Below are positions 48,794 to 58,677 of a stretch of 61,711 nucleotides of DNA, in pieces (the first letter of the stretch is position 1; each line of letters opens with the position of its first letter). The DNA is from an uncultured Eubacteriales bacterium. Its GTDB lineage: Bacteria > Bacillota > Clostridia > Peptostreptococcales > Anaerovoracaceae. The stretch is taken from the NCBI GenBank assembly GCA_900315125.1, contig OMXT01000085.1, positions 1 through 61,711 of the forward strand. Reading direction: 5' to 3'. Both the position numbers and the translations under genes were made by a program. The notes below the pieces were generated by a model that worked only from the letters and a program-made list of their open reading frames with translations, searched no databases and had not been told where the DNA came from.

Positions 48794-49751
48794 GGATTTC
48801 AGGAAAATAAAAATTGATGATACTGTAGACTTGCACACTGTTTTCGGCAGCCTCGACGGCAATCTGGCGCGGATACGGGAAAGCACGGGAACGGATGTAA
48901 TCGTCCGGGAGGATGACCTGATCCTCCGGGGCGGTGATATGGACAGGGCGGAGCATATGCTCCATGAGCTGGCATCAGCTGCGAAACGGGGCGAGACCCT
49001 GGATGAGCAGAAGCTCAATTATATCGTGTCGCTGGCGGAGGCGGATGTTTCCTATGAGCAGCAGGACATCAGCAGAGATGTGATCTGTTTCACCACTCAC
49101 GGCAAACCGATCCGGGCAAAGACAGCGGGACAGAAGCAGTATGTGGAAAGCATCCGGAAACGGGATGTGGTCTTCGCCATAGGACCGGCGGGCACCGGCA
49201 AGACATATATTGCGGTAGCCATGGCGATCAATGCCTTTAAAAATAAAGAAGTCCAGCGGATCATCCTGGCCAGGCCAGCGGTGGAAGCGGGAGAGAATCT
49301 GGGCTTTCTGCCCGGCGACCTCCAGGAAAAGGTCGATCCCTATCTTCGCCCGCTCTATGACGGACTTTACGATATCCTGGGCAGGGAAACAGCCATGCGC
49401 CTGAAGGAAAAAGAAGTCATAGAGGTTGTTCCCCTGGCATATATGAGGGGGAGGACCCTGGACGATGCCTTTATCATCCTTGACGAAGCCCAGAATACAA
49501 CCCAGGAACAGATGAAGATGTTCCTTACCCGTATGGGATTCGGGTCTAAGGTCGTGGTTACTGGCGATGTGACCCAGATTGATCTGCCGAAGGGGAAGAA
49601 AAGCGGCCTGGTCGAAGCGGAACGGGTGCTGAGAAATGTAAAGGGCATAGATTTCTGCTACCTGAAAGATGTAGACGTCGTCCGTCACGAGATGGTCAAG
49701 CGGATCATCAAGGCTTATGACGCCTATTACAGAAAAGAGGACCGCCGATGA
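48777..49751 (+). CDS. phoH: PhoH-like ATPase
   Basis: A 324-residue PhoH-family P-loop protein with Walker A GPAGTGKTY and ILDEAQN (Walker B). It usually accompanies YbeY and Era in RNA maturation or ribosome quality control. It starts at TTG 48777, 17 nt before the end of the preceding gene; the first ATG is too far inside the conserved domain. It overlaps ybeY by 4 nt. Confidence 0.93.
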   Translation: MTVQNEDFRKIKIDDTVDLHTVFGSLDGNLARIRESTGTDVIVREDDLILRGGDMDRAEHMLHELASAAKRGETLDEQKLNYIVSLAEADVSYEQQDISRDVICFTTHGKPIRAKTAGQKQYVESIRKRDVVFAIGPAGTGKTYIAVAMAINAFKNKEVQRIILARPAVEAGENLGFLPGDLQEKVDPYLRPLYDGLYDILGRETAMRLKEKEVIEVVPLAYMRGRTLDDAFIILDEAQNTTQEQMKMFLTRMGFGSKVVVTGDVTQIDLPKGKKSGLVEAERVLRNVKGIDFCYLKDVDVVRHEMVKRIIKAYDAYYRKEDRR

Positions 49752-50206
49752 ACATTTATTTTTCTGAAGAGGAGAACATCGATCAGCAGATCATCGAGAC
49801 GATGAAGCATGCTGCCGAGTACTGCGCCGCGCTGGAAGGTCTGGACAGCGATATCTGTGAGATCAGCGTCAGCTTTGTTTCTGAGGATACGATCCATGAG
49901 CTGAACCGGGACTACCGGGGAACGGACCGGGTCACAGACGTTCTGTCCTTTCCCCAGTATGAATCCGTCGAGGATATGCAGGGAGACCTCATAGAACTGG
50001 GCGACGTGGTGATCTGTGAAAAGCGGGCCCGGGAGCAGGCAGAGGAGTTCGGTCATTCCTACGAGCGGGAGATCATTTACCTGTTCGTTCACAGCGTTCT
50101 TCATCTCCTGGGCTATGACCATATGGAAGAAGGGGAGAAGCAGGTGATGCGCGCCCGGGAGGAAGAAGTCATGGATCATCTGGGGATCCCAAGGAGGCAG
50201 TCATGA
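49748..50206 (+). CDS. ybeY: rRNA maturation endoribonuclease YbeY
   Basis: A 152-residue zinc enzyme that processes the 3' end of 16S rRNA and aids ribosome quality control. The HSVLHLLGYDH motif supplies the three zinc-binding His, and the conserved NRDYRGTDRVTDVLSFP is present. It is coupled to phoH and cdd by 4-nt overlaps. Confidence 0.95.
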   Translation: MNIYFSEEENIDQQIIETMKHAAEYCAALEGLDSDICEISVSFVSEDTIHELNRDYRGTDRVTDVLSFPQYESVEDMQGDLIELGDVVICEKRAREQAEEFGHSYEREIIYLFVHSVLHLLGYDHMEEGEKQVMRAREEEVMDHLGIPRRQS

Positions 50207-50580
50207 ACTACAGGGATCTTTATCTTGCCGCGCACAAAGCCATGGCTCGGGCCTACTGCCCCTATTCTCACTTCCAGGTAGGCGCCGCGCTGCTGACAGA
50301 AGACGGGACCGTGTTTACGGGTGTAAATGTCGAGAATGCGTCCTATGGGGCGTCGATCTGCGCGGAGCGCACGGCATGCGTCAAAGCAGTATCCGAAGGG
50401 TATGATAAATACAGGGCATTGGCTGTCTGCTCCAGCAGCGGCAGCGCGTCCATGTGCGGGATCTGCCGTCAGTTTCTGGCAGAGTTCGGCACGGATCTGG
50501 ATGTCATCACGGGAGATGACGCGGATCATCTTACGATCCGGAAACTTTCAGAACTTCTGCCGGACAGTTTCAGCTTATAG
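50203..50580 (+). CDS. cdd: Cytidine deaminase
   Basis: It converts cytidine and deoxycytidine to uridine forms for salvage. The 125-residue homotetrameric type has CAERTA (zinc Cys and catalytic Glu) and CGICRQ (two zinc Cys). It completes a salvage set with pdp and deoB encoded elsewhere in the window. The position between ybeY and era is typical of Firmicutes. Confidence 0.95.
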   Translation: MNYRDLYLAAHKAMARAYCPYSHFQVGAALLTEDGTVFTGVNVENASYGASICAERTACVKAVSEGYDKYRALAVCSSSGSASMCGICRQFLAEFGTDLDVITGDDADHLTIRKLSELLPDSFSL

Positions 50581-50598
50581 AAAACAGGAGAGAAACAT

Positions 50599-51504
50599 TT
50601 GAAATCAGGATTTATTGGGATCATCGGAAGGCCGAATGTGGGGAAATCCACCCTTCTGAATCAGATCCTCGGCGAGAAAGTCGCCATAACATCGAATAAG
50701 CCGCAGACCACGAGGAACAGTATCCGCGGTATCTACACCCGTCCGGAGACAGAATCGAAGGAAGGGGTCCAGATGGTGTTTATCGATACGCCGGGAATAC
50801 ACCGCGGACATAACAAACTTGGAACGGCTATGACGGAGATGGCGGTAAACACACTGAAGGAAGTGGACGTCATCCTCTTCCTCGTGGACGGACCTCTTTC
50901 CGCAGGGCCGGGCGATCGGCGCATCACGGAAATGCTTCAGACGATCGACACGCCGAAGATCCTTGTGGCGAATAAGATGGATACCATGGAGCCGGAGGAT
51001 TATCTGAAAATATATAATGAATATCATGAGCTCGACCTGTTCGATGATATATACGGTACATCGGCACTGAAGGGAACGAATGTGCCCGAGCTTCTGGAAC
51101 GAATCGAGAGCCTGCTGGATGAAGGTCCCATGTATTTCCCGGAAGACATGATCACAGATTATCCGGAACGGTTCCTTGCCAGCGAAGTGATCCGGGAAAA
51201 ACTTCTTCAGTTCCTGGATGAAGAAGTGCCCCATGGTACTGCTGTGGAGATAGAGTCCTACAGAGAAGAGGAACGGATCACCAGGATCGGCGCTGTTATT
51301 TACTGTGAAAAGAAGTCTCACAAGGGGATCATCATCGGCAGACAGGGCAAGAAACTGAAGGGGATCGGAAAAGCGGCAAGACTGGAACTGGAAGCACTGC
51401 TGGGGACGAAAATATACCTGGAGCTTTGGGTCAAGGTAAAGGAAAACTGGCGCGACAGCGATGTTGACCTGGCGAACTTTGGGTACAGGGAAAATGACAG
51501 ATGA
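50599..51504 (+). CDS. era: GTPase Era
   Basis: A 301-residue ribosome-assembly GTPase that binds the 3' end of 16S rRNA. G1 GRPNVGKS, G3 DTPG and G4 NKMD are present, with the C-terminal KH domain (GIIIGRQGKKLKGIG). The start is TTG 50599 with the SD caggaga; no ATG lies before G1. It overlaps recO by 4 nt. Confidence 0.95.
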   Translation: MKSGFIGIIGRPNVGKSTLLNQILGEKVAITSNKPQTTRNSIRGIYTRPETESKEGVQMVFIDTPGIHRGHNKLGTAMTEMAVNTLKEVDVILFLVDGPLSAGPGDRRITEMLQTIDTPKILVANKMDTMEPEDYLKIYNEYHELDLFDDIYGTSALKGTNVPELLERIESLLDEGPMYFPEDMITDYPERFLASEVIREKLLQFLDEEVPHGTAVEIESYREEERITRIGAVIYCEKKSHKGIIIGRQGKKLKGIGKAARLELEALLGTKIYLELWVKVKENWRDSDVDLANFGYRENDR

Positions 51505-52304
51505 ATGTCAGGACACGGGGCATCGTGTTTCGGCAGATCCAGGCAACCGGCGGACGGAAAATGCTCCTTCTCTTTACGGAAAAATACGGGAAGATCAGCA
51601 CGGGGACAAATCTGAATGAAAAAAGTAAAAATCGGTCCTCTTTGGCTATTCGACCCTTTACGTTCGGAAATTACCAGATTTATGAGGGAAAAAATTATTA
51701 TAATCTGGACGGAGCAGAAACGATACGGAGTTATTACAGTATCGGAGAAGATCTGGACCGATATATGGTTTCCTCTTATATCCTGGAACTGACAGAGAAG
51801 ATCATTCCCCTTGAGGTGCCTCAGCCTGGCATATTCCGGCTGCTGATCGACTTTATGGATGAGGTATCCGTGCGCCGGGGCCAGTACGGCACCCTGGTGC
51901 TTGCCTACGAGATCCGTGCGCTGCGCATGCTCGGCGTGTTTCCCCAGACTGGTGAGTGCAGCCGCTGCGGGAGGAGTGACGGTCTTGCGTATTTCAGCAT
52001 TCCCGACGGCGGAATGTTGTGCAGCAGCTGTTTCCAAAAAATACGGGACGCGGCGGAACATCCATTGATTTATCATACGAAGTTTGATATAGTAAGTGTA
52101 CTGAATTATCTAGGTTCCGGCTCATTCTCCGCCTTTCGGGATATTGCGCTGGAACAGGATACAGCCAGACGGCTGCAGCGTATCATCAGGGAATATATTT
52201 CCTATTATCTGGACGTGGGGCATCTGAAGAGTGAGAGTCTTCTGGATGCGCAGATCCGAAAGGGAAAGGGCGGAAACGGACGCCCTGGGAATCAAGGAGG
52301 TTAA
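51501..52304 (+). CDS. recO: DNA repair protein RecO
   Basis: A 267-residue recombination mediator that loads RecA onto SSB-coated DNA. It has an N-terminal OB fold (~1-80, RTRGIVFRQ), a helical middle, and a zinc site formed by CSRCG and CSSC. The stop is two bases before the ATG of the next gene, whose SD aaggagg lies within recO. Confidence 0.92.
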   Translation: MNVRTRGIVFRQIQATGGRKMLLLFTEKYGKISTGTNLNEKSKNRSSLAIRPFTFGNYQIYEGKNYYNLDGAETIRSYYSIGEDLDRYMVSSYILELTEKIIPLEVPQPGIFRLLIDFMDEVSVRRGQYGTLVLAYEIRALRMLGVFPQTGECSRCGRSDGLAYFSIPDGGMLCSSCFQKIRDAAEHPLIYHTKFDIVSVLNYLGSGSFSAFRDIALEQDTARRLQRIIREYISYYLDVGHLKSESLLDAQIRKGKGGNGRPGNQGG

Positions 52305-52306
52305 CC

Positions 52307-53137
52307 ATGGAGATTACGTTAGAGAAGATCGAACTGGTCAAGGACCGCACCGGAGTAACTTATAAAGAAGCGAAGGAAGCGCTGGAGAAGACAGACGGCA
52401 ATGTTGTAGAAGCGATCATCGCCATAGAGGACAGTGTGGATGAGACGAACTCCACCCGGAAGATCGGGGCACAGGGAGAGGCGCTGATCGATAAGATGAA
52501 GGAGATCGTCAGACGCGGGAACATCGCGAAGATCGTCGTAAAACGCAATGGAGAGAAGCTCCTCAACATTCCTGTCAACGCAGGTGTTCTGGGTGCAGTT
52601 GTTGCTCCCTGGGGCGTGATCCTCGGTGTCGTTGCTGCATTCGGCTTTAAGTGCGAGATCGAACTGGTGAAAGACAGCGGTGAGATCATCAGCTTAACGG
52701 ATAAGGCAGGGAATATCGTAGAGGATGTAAAGACGAAAGGAACGGATATTTACTCGGATATTAAGAGCAAGGCGCCGTCCTTCTACGAGTCAGTCCGCGA
52801 AAAGGGAGAAGATGCCGTAAACAGGGCAAAGGGCGCGGCAAGAGACGCCAGAGATGCGGCGGATGATTTTGCTGATGACATAGAAGAGCGTGTAGACGAT
52901 CTGCAGGCTAAGGCAGATGAAGCGCTCCGCCGGGCATATGACCATGAGGACGCGGCTGCAGCGGCTGAGGAAGAAGCAGATGCTGCGGTCGAGGCTGCAG
53001 AAGAAGCACTGGAGAAGGCGGAAGAGATGTCTGACCAGGCGGACGAAGCTGCAGCGGAAGCAGAAGCAATGGCTGAAGAAGCTGAGAAGAAGGCGGAAGA
53101 GGCAGAAGCTGCTGCGGAATCCGAAGACGAAGAATAA
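52307..53137 (+). CDS. UBA/TS-N-like + DUF4342 protein with Ala/Glu coiled-coil tail
   Basis: A 276-residue protein. Residues ~1-42 form a UBA/TS-N-like three-helix unit (VKDRTGVTYKEAKEALEKTD). Residues ~60-135 match DUF4342, with a hydrophobic Gly/Val hairpin (GVLGAVVAPWGVILGVVAAF). The rest is a long Ala/Glu/Asp-rich helix with heptad-like AEEA repeats, likely coiled coil. The hydrophobic hairpin suggests membrane association. Function unknown; placement between recO and glyQS recurs in Clostridia as far as I recall. Confidence 0.75.
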   Translation: MEITLEKIELVKDRTGVTYKEAKEALEKTDGNVVEAIIAIEDSVDETNSTRKIGAQGEALIDKMKEIVRRGNIAKIVVKRNGEKLLNIPVNAGVLGAVVAPWGVILGVVAAFGFKCEIELVKDSGEIISLTDKAGNIVEDVKTKGTDIYSDIKSKAPSFYESVREKGEDAVNRAKGAARDARDAADDFADDIEERVDDLQAKADEALRRAYDHEDAAAAAEEEADAAVEAAEEALEKAEEMSDQADEAAAEAEAMAEEAEKKAEEAEAAAESEDEE

Positions 53138-53171
53138 AATAATATTATTATAGAAAGTTGGTATAACATTC

Positions 53172-54581
53172 ATGGGCAATGAAGTAACAATGGAGAAGAT
53201 CGTATCACTGGCTAAGGGCAGAGGATTTATTTATCCTGGTTCCGAAATATACGGAGGCCTTGCTAATACCTGGGATTACGGTCCCCTTGGAGTAGAGTTC
53301 AAGAATAACATCAAGAAGGCATGGTGGAAGAAGTTCGTTCAGGAATCCAAATACAACGTAGGCTTGGATGCCGCAATTCTGATGAATCCCAGAACATGGG
53401 AAGCATCCGGACATGTAGGCGGTTTTTCTGATCCGCTGATCGACTGCAAGAACTGTCATTCCAGATTCAGAGCAGATAAGCTGATCGAGGATTATATTGC
53501 GGAGACCGGCGGGGAAGAAGTGGTCGTTGACGGATGGTCCAACGAGCAGATGGAGAATTATATCGCTGAGAATCATATTCCGTGCCCGGACTGCGGCAAG
53601 AGTGACTTCACCGGTATCCGCCAGTTTAACCTGATGTTCAAGACGTTCCAGGGTGTTACAGAGGACAGCAAGTCCCAGATCTATCTGAGACCGGAGACCG
53701 CCCAGGGAATATTCGTCAACTTCAAGAATGTTGCCAGAACATCCAGAAAGAAGATCCCCTTCGGGATCGCACAGATCGGAAAATCCTTCCGCAATGAGAT
53801 CACACCGGGCAACTTCACATTCCGGACGAGAGAATTCGAACAGATGGAGCTGGAGTTCTTCTGCAAGCCGGGAACTGATCTGGAATGGTTCAATTACTGG
53901 AAAGACTACTGCGAGAATTTCCTGAAGTCCCTGAATATGAACATGGATCATGTCCGTCTCAGAGACCATGAGAAGGAAGAACTTTCGCATTACAGTACCG
54001 CTACGACGGACATAGAATATCTTTTCCCCTTCGGATGGGGCGAGCTGTGGGGAATTGCTGACCGCACAGACTTTGACCTGAGCAAGCACAGTGAGTTCTC
54101 CGGAACAGAGATGACCTTTACTGAAGGAGAGGGAAAAGACAGAGAAACATATATCCCGTACTGCATCGAGCCGTCGCTGGGAGCCGACCGTGTCGCTCTC
54201 GCGTTCCTGATCGATGCATACGATGAAGAGACCGTAACCGATGCCAAGGGGAAAGAGGATACGCGTGTGATCATGCACTTCCACCCCGCGCTGGCACCGT
54301 TCAAGGCAGCCGTTCTTCCGCTGGCCAAGAAACTGGCGGGGGATGCGGAACCGATATACGAGGAGTTGTCTAAGCATTTCAGCGTAGACTACGACGTAAC
54401 AGGTTCAATCGGGAAGAGATACCGCAGAGAAGATGAGATAGGTACCCCGTTCTGCATATGCGTTGACTTCGATACGAAGGAGGACGGATGTGTTACGATT
54501 CGTGACCGCGATACGATGGAGCAGATCAGGATCCCCGTCGATCAGGTCAGAAACTACATTGAAGAACGTCTGGAATTCTGA
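53172..54581 (+). CDS. glyQS: Glycine-tRNA ligase, dimeric type
   Basis: A 469-residue class II aminoacyl-tRNA synthetase of the alpha2 type. Motif 1 and the glycine pocket ([12 protein letters not shown]), motif 2 ([24 protein letters not shown]) and motif 3 ([14 protein letters not shown]) are visible, with the anticodon-binding domain (~370-469). A short Cys-rich insertion (DCKNCHS, CPDCGK) could bind zinc. No T-box leader was found in the 34-nt gap upstream. Confidence 0.95.
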   Translation: MGNEVTMEKIVSLAKGRGFIYPGSEIYGGLANTWDYGPLGVEFKNNIKKAWWKKFVQESKYNVGLDAAILMNPRTWEASGHVGGFSDPLIDCKNCHSRFRADKLIEDYIAETGGEEVVVDGWSNEQMENYIAENHIPCPDCGKSDFTGIRQFNLMFKTFQGVTEDSKSQIYLRPETAQGIFVNFKNVARTSRKKIPFGIAQIGKSFRNEITPGNFTFRTREFEQMELEFFCKPGTDLEWFNYWKDYCENFLKSLNMNMDHVRLRDHEKEELSHYSTATTDIEYLFPFGWGELWGIADRTDFDLSKHSEFSGTEMTFTEGEGKDRETYIPYCIEPSLGADRVALAFLIDAYDEETVTDAKGKEDTRVIMHFHPALAPFKAAVLPLAKKLAGDAEPIYEELSKHFSVDYDVTGSIGKRYRREDEIGTPFCICVDFDTKEDGCVTIRDRDTMEQIRIPVDQVRNYIEERLEF

Positions 54582-54597
54582 TCCGGACGCTGGCACC

Positions 54598-54621
54598 AAA
54601 AACCGCTGATCAGCGGTTTTT
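54598..54621 (+). terminator. Terminator between glyQS and ppdK
   Basis: aaaaccgctgatcagcggtttt is self-complementary and followed by T. The palindrome works on either strand; no separate promoter for ppdK was identified, so partial readthrough is likely. Confidence 0.75.
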
Positions 54622-54647
54622 GCATGAGAAGGAGGTACAAAGAACTC

Positions 54648-57275
54648 ATGGCACAGAAATTCGTTTATTCATTTAATGAGGGATCCAAGGACATGCGTTC
54701 CCTGCTGGGAGGCAAGGGCGCCAATCTGGCAGAGATGACCAAGATCGGTCTGCCGGTTCCCTTTGGATTCACCGTTACGACCGATGCCTGCAAGCAGTAC
54801 TATACTGACGGCGGAAAGATCGATGACAGCATCGTGGCAGAGATCGAAGATAAGCTGGTCGAGCTGGAGAACGTAATGGGAAAGAAGCTGGGTGATCCCG
54901 CAGATCCCCTCCTGGTTTCCGTCCGTTCCGGCGCTCCCATTTCCATGCCGGGAATGATGGACACCGTACTGAACCTCGGACTGAATGACCAGACTGTTAT
55001 CGCTCTCGGAAAACTGACTTCCAACGAGAGATTCGCCTATGACAGCTATCGCCGTTTCCTGCAGATGTTCGGCGATGTCGTCATGGAGATCCCCATGAAG
55101 AAATTCAATGAGATCTTCGACGGACGCAAGGCAGAAGTCGGCGCCAAGTTCGACGTAGACCTGAATACAGATGATCTCAAGGAGATCATCAAGGGATATA
55201 AGGCGCTGTATGTAGAGGTACTGGGCAGGGAATTCCCGCAGGAGCCCAAGGAACAGCTGATGGAAGCGATCAAGGCTGTATTCCGTTCCTGGGGCAATGA
55301 CCGCGCTATCCTTTACCGCAAGCTGAATGATATCCCGGAGGATCTGGGAACAGCAGTCAATGTTCAGTCCATGGTATTCGGAAACAAGGGCAATGATTCC
55401 GGTACAGGTGTTGCATTTACCCGTAACCCGGCTACCGGCGAGAATAAGCTTTATGGAGAATTCCTGGTCAACGCCCAGGGAGAAGATGTGGTATCCGGCG
55501 TCCGCACCCCGAAGAAGATCGCTGAGATGAAGGAATCCTTCCCTGAGGCTTATGCGAAGTTCGAGAATATCGCGGAGCTGCTGGAGAAGCACTATACCGA
55601 TATGCAGGACATGGAGTTCACCGTAGAGAACGGCAAGCTTTACATGCTGCAGACCAGAAATGGAAAGAGAACAGCTCAGGCTGCTGTAAATATTGCGGTA
55701 GACATGGTCAATGAAGGGCTGATCGACAAGAAAACTGCCGTGCTCCGGATCGAACCGGCCTTTGTTGAGCATCTGCTCCACCCCCGCTTTGATGAGGGAG
55801 AAGAAGATGAGGCAACGCCCATCGCCCATGGTCTGAATGCTTCCCCGGGAGCTGCATGCGGAAAGATCTGCTTCTCCGCAGATCAGGCTTCTGAGATAGC
55901 GAAAAATGGGGAGAAGGCGATCCTCGTCAGAACAGAGACTTCGCCGGAGGATCTGGCAGGCATGGTCGTAGCTCAGGGTATCCTGACAGCACACGGCGGA
56001 GCCACATCCCATGCAGCGGTCGTTGCCCGCGGAATGGGCAAGTGCTGCGTTACCGGATGCTCCGCGCTGGTTATTGACGAAGATGCACAGACTCTGACCG
56101 TTGACGGCAAAGTATATACGTCAGATGATTATATCTCTGTGGACGGCACAAGCGGCGATGTCTACGCAGGCATGCTGAAGCTGGTACCTGTAGAGATTTC
56201 CGGCAACTTCAATACCATCATGGGATGGGCGGATGATATTCGCACGATGAAGGTCCGCACCAATGCGGATACCCCGAGAGACGCAAAGCAGGCCATCGAG
56301 TTCGGCGCGGAGGGCATCGGCCTCTGCCGTACAGAGCACATGTTCTTCAGTGAGGACAGGATCCCGGCGATCCGCGAGATGATCATTGCCGATAATGAAG
56401 CAGACCGCCGTAAGGCGCTGGCTAAACTCCTGCCTTACCAGAAGGGTGACTTTAAGGAGATGTATCTTGCGCTGGAAGACCGTCCGATGACGATCCGTCT
56501 GCTGGATCCGCCTCTGCACGAGTTCCTGCCCAAGACGCCGGAAGAGATGGAGCAGCTGTCTGCCACTTCCGGGATTCCGGTAGAGAAGCTGGAGGCGAGA
56601 GCAAGCGCACTGAAGGAAGCCAACCCCATGCTGGGGCACAGAGGCTGCCGTCTTGCGGTAACATATCCTGAGATCGCAGAGATGCAGACAGAGGCGATCA
56701 TCACTGCGGCTATTGAGGCTTCTGATGAGCTGGGATATGATATCACACCGGAGATCATGATCCCTCTGGTAGGCAACGTAAAGGAACTGAAATTTGTCAA
56801 GGATACCGTTACTGCTACAGCAGAGAAGGTAATGGAAGAGAAGGGAAAGAAGCTTGAGTATCTGGTAGGAACCATGATCGAGATCCCGAGAGCCGCTCTG
56901 ACAGCGGACGAGATCGCCCAGGAAGCAGAGTTCTTCTCCTTCGGAACGAATGACCTTACCCAGATGACCTTTGGATTCTCCAGGGATGATACGGCAGAGC
57001 TCATCAGAGATTATCTTGACAGAGGCATCATGGATTATGACCCGTTCAAGTCCATTGATCAGACCGGCGTCGGCAAACTCATGGAATACGCGGTCACAAA
57101 CGGCAAGAAGGTCCGCCCGAATATTCACCTCGGCATCTGCGGTGAGCACGGCGGAGATCCCAGAAGCATCGAATTCTGCAACAAGATCGGTCTTCAGTAT
57201 GTATCCTGCTCGCCTTTCCGTGTACCGGTAGCGAGACTGGCGGCAGCCCAGGCTGCGATCAAGCAGAGCAAATAA
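54648..57275 (+). CDS. ppdK: Pyruvate, phosphate dikinase
   Basis: It interconverts pyruvate, ATP and phosphate with PEP, AMP and pyrophosphate; in anaerobic Firmicutes it can run in the glycolytic direction. The 875 residues have the ATP-grasp domain (~1-340), the phosphohistidine segment GGATSHAAVVARGMGKCC, and the C-terminal PEP barrel with GICGEHGGDP. PEP made here is also the substrate for AroF and AroA. ATG 54648 is placed by the SD ggaggt (54631-54636); ATG 54624 lies too close to the terminator. Confidence 0.96.
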   Translation: MAQKFVYSFNEGSKDMRSLLGGKGANLAEMTKIGLPVPFGFTVTTDACKQYYTDGGKIDDSIVAEIEDKLVELENVMGKKLGDPADPLLVSVRSGAPISMPGMMDTVLNLGLNDQTVIALGKLTSNERFAYDSYRRFLQMFGDVVMEIPMKKFNEIFDGRKAEVGAKFDVDLNTDDLKEIIKGYKALYVEVLGREFPQEPKEQLMEAIKAVFRSWGNDRAILYRKLNDIPEDLGTAVNVQSMVFGNKGNDSGTGVAFTRNPATGENKLYGEFLVNAQGEDVVSGVRTPKKIAEMKESFPEAYAKFENIAELLEKHYTDMQDMEFTVENGKLYMLQTRNGKRTAQAAVNIAVDMVNEGLIDKKTAVLRIEPAFVEHLLHPRFDEGEEDEATPIAHGLNASPGAACGKICFSADQASEIAKNGEKAILVRTETSPEDLAGMVVAQGILTAHGGATSHAAVVARGMGKCCVTGCSALVIDEDAQTLTVDGKVYTSDDYISVDGTSGDVYAGMLKLVPVEISGNFNTIMGWADDIRTMKVRTNADTPRDAKQAIEFGAEGIGLCRTEHMFFSEDRIPAIREMIIADNEADRRKALAKLLPYQKGDFKEMYLALEDRPMTIRLLDPPLHEFLPKTPEEMEQLSATSGIPVEKLEARASALKEANPMLGHRGCRLAVTYPEIAEMQTEAIITAAIEASDELGYDITPEIMIPLVGNVKELKFVKDTVTATAEKVMEEKGKKLEYLVGTMIEIPRAALTADEIAQEAEFFSFGTNDLTQMTFGFSRDDTAELIRDYLDRGIMDYDPFKSIDQTGVGKLMEYAVTNGKKVRPNIHLGICGEHGGDPRSIEFCNKIGLQYVSCSPFRVPVARLAAAQAAIKQSK

Positions 57276-57346
57276 TCCCGGATTTTTCTGCCGGTTCTCT
57301 GACTCGAAGAAGAGAGACGGAAAGATAAAGGGAATATAAAAATGTC

Positions 57347-57375
57347 TTGAAATTCCGTGCAGGCTGTATTATAAT
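57347..57375 (+). promoter_or_regulatory. Promoter of tRNA-Ala(CGC)
   Basis: TTGAAA (57347-57352), 17-bp spacer, perfect TATAAT (57370-57375), 24 nt before the mature tRNA 5' end. Confidence 0.8.
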
Positions 57376-57398
57376 ACTGCTTGCATGGAATTTTATTT

Positions 57399-57474
57399 GG
57401 GGCATTAGCTCAGCTGGGAGAGCGCCAGGTTCGCAATCTGGAGGTCAGGGGTTCGATCCCCCTATGCTCCACCA
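57399..57474 (+). tRNA. tRNA-Ala (anticodon CGC)
   Basis: A complete 76-nt cloverleaf: ggggcat/atgctcc acceptor stem, anticodon arm ccagg-ttcgcaa-tctgg with CGC, T-arm gttcgatcc, and encoded CCA (57472-57474). Body outside the anticodon arm is nearly the same as tRNA-Ala(GGC) at 21103. Confidence 0.96.
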
Positions 57475-57479
57475 ATTAA

Positions 57480-57503
57480 GGGACCGCCTGAGGCGGTCTT
57501 TTT
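57480..57503 (+). terminator. Terminator after tRNA-Ala(CGC)
   Basis: gaccgcc, a short tga loop and ggcggtc form a stem followed by TTTTT. Confidence 0.8.
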
Positions 57504-57535
57504 GTATAGTTAATTTGGAAATAAAGGAGATGCGT

Positions 57536-58675
57536 ATGATCTACAGTGATTTTCAGGGGCTTAAGCTGTCCATGCTCGGCATGGGAACCATGAGGCTGCC
57601 TGTGATCGACGGAGACGACAGCAGAATTGAGCCGGAAGAAACACAGCGAATGGTGGATTATGCCATGGCCAACGGCGTCAACTACTATGATACGGCATGG
57701 GGATATCACGGCGGCAACTCAGAAATCATGGTCGGGAAGGCTTTGTCGAAATATAAAAGAGAAGATTACTATCTGACGACCAAGTTCCCGGGCTACGATC
57801 TTTCCAATATGCCGAAGGCGGAGGAAATCTTCGAGAAGCAGCTGGAGAAATGCGGCGTGGATTATTTTGACTTCTACCTGATCCATAATGTCTGCGAGCT
57901 GAATATCGACGAGTACCTGAATCCGGCTCATAAGATAAAAGAATATTTCGTGGAGCAGAAGATAAAGGGAAGGATTCGCCATCTGGGATTCTCCATGCAC
58001 GGCGGCAATGATGTGCTGAAGCGATTTATGAGTCATTACGGAGACGCTATGGAATTCTGTCAGCTCCAGCTCAATTACATAGACTGGGATTTTCAGGACG
58101 CCCGTACTAAAGTGGCGATGATGAAAGAAGCGGGCATACCGATCTGGGTCATGGAGCCTATGAGAGGCGGACGGCTGACCAGTCTCAGTGAGGCGGAGTA
58201 TGGGCCGCTGAAGGCGCTTCGTCCGGAATACAGTCAGGCGGAGTGGGCGTTCCGTTTTCTGCAGTCTGTGCCGGAGGTCTCCGTCGTCCTGACCGGTGCG
58301 TCGAGTCTGGAACAGATCAAGGAAAATGTCAGGATCTTTGAGGAAAAGAAACCGCTGACGGATCAGGAGATGCAGGCGCTTGCTGAAATGGGAAATAAGA
58401 TAATCTCTGATAAGACGGTGCCCTGTACCGCCTGCAGGTACTGTACATCGCACTGTCCCCAGGAGCTTGACATACCGGATCTGCTGAAACTGTATAACGA
58501 ACATGTCTTTACAGGAGGCGGTTTCATTGCGCCCATGGCTCTTGCTGCGATCCCGAGAGAAAAGAGGCCGGCAGCGTGCATCGGATGCCGCAGCTGTGAG
58601 TCCGTCTGTCCGCAGCAGATCAGGATCTCAGAGGTCCTGGCGGATTTTACGCAGAAACTGAAAGCGGGGAGGTAA
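57536..58675 (+). CDS. Aldo/keto reductase with two C-terminal 4Fe-4S motifs
   Basis: A 379-residue protein: an aldo/keto reductase barrel (~1-285, with GMGTMRLP, the catalytic Tyr region in DTAWGYHGG, and FSMHGG) followed by a ferredoxin-like segment with CTACRYCTSHCP and CIGCRSCESVCP. Such proteins are frequent in anaerobes and presumably exchange electrons between the clusters and the barrel; substrate unknown. ATG 57536 is 6 nt after aaaggag (57523-57529); ATG 57530 abuts it and is unlikely. The stop is TAA at 58673. Confidence 0.9.
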   Translation: MIYSDFQGLKLSMLGMGTMRLPVIDGDDSRIEPEETQRMVDYAMANGVNYYDTAWGYHGGNSEIMVGKALSKYKREDYYLTTKFPGYDLSNMPKAEEIFEKQLEKCGVDYFDFYLIHNVCELNIDEYLNPAHKIKEYFVEQKIKGRIRHLGFSMHGGNDVLKRFMSHYGDAMEFCQLQLNYIDWDFQDARTKVAMMKEAGIPIWVMEPMRGGRLTSLSEAEYGPLKALRPEYSQAEWAFRFLQSVPEVSVVLTGASSLEQIKENVRIFEEKKPLTDQEMQALAEMGNKIISDKTVPCTACRYCTSHCPQELDIPDLLKLYNEHVFTGGGFIAPMALAAIPREKRPAACIGCRSCESVCPQQIRISEVLADFTQKLKAGR

Positions 58676-58677
58676 TG

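Noticed and set aside
53154-53171. T-box leader for glyQS
   Set aside because: The gap between genes is only 34 nt, too short for a T-box.
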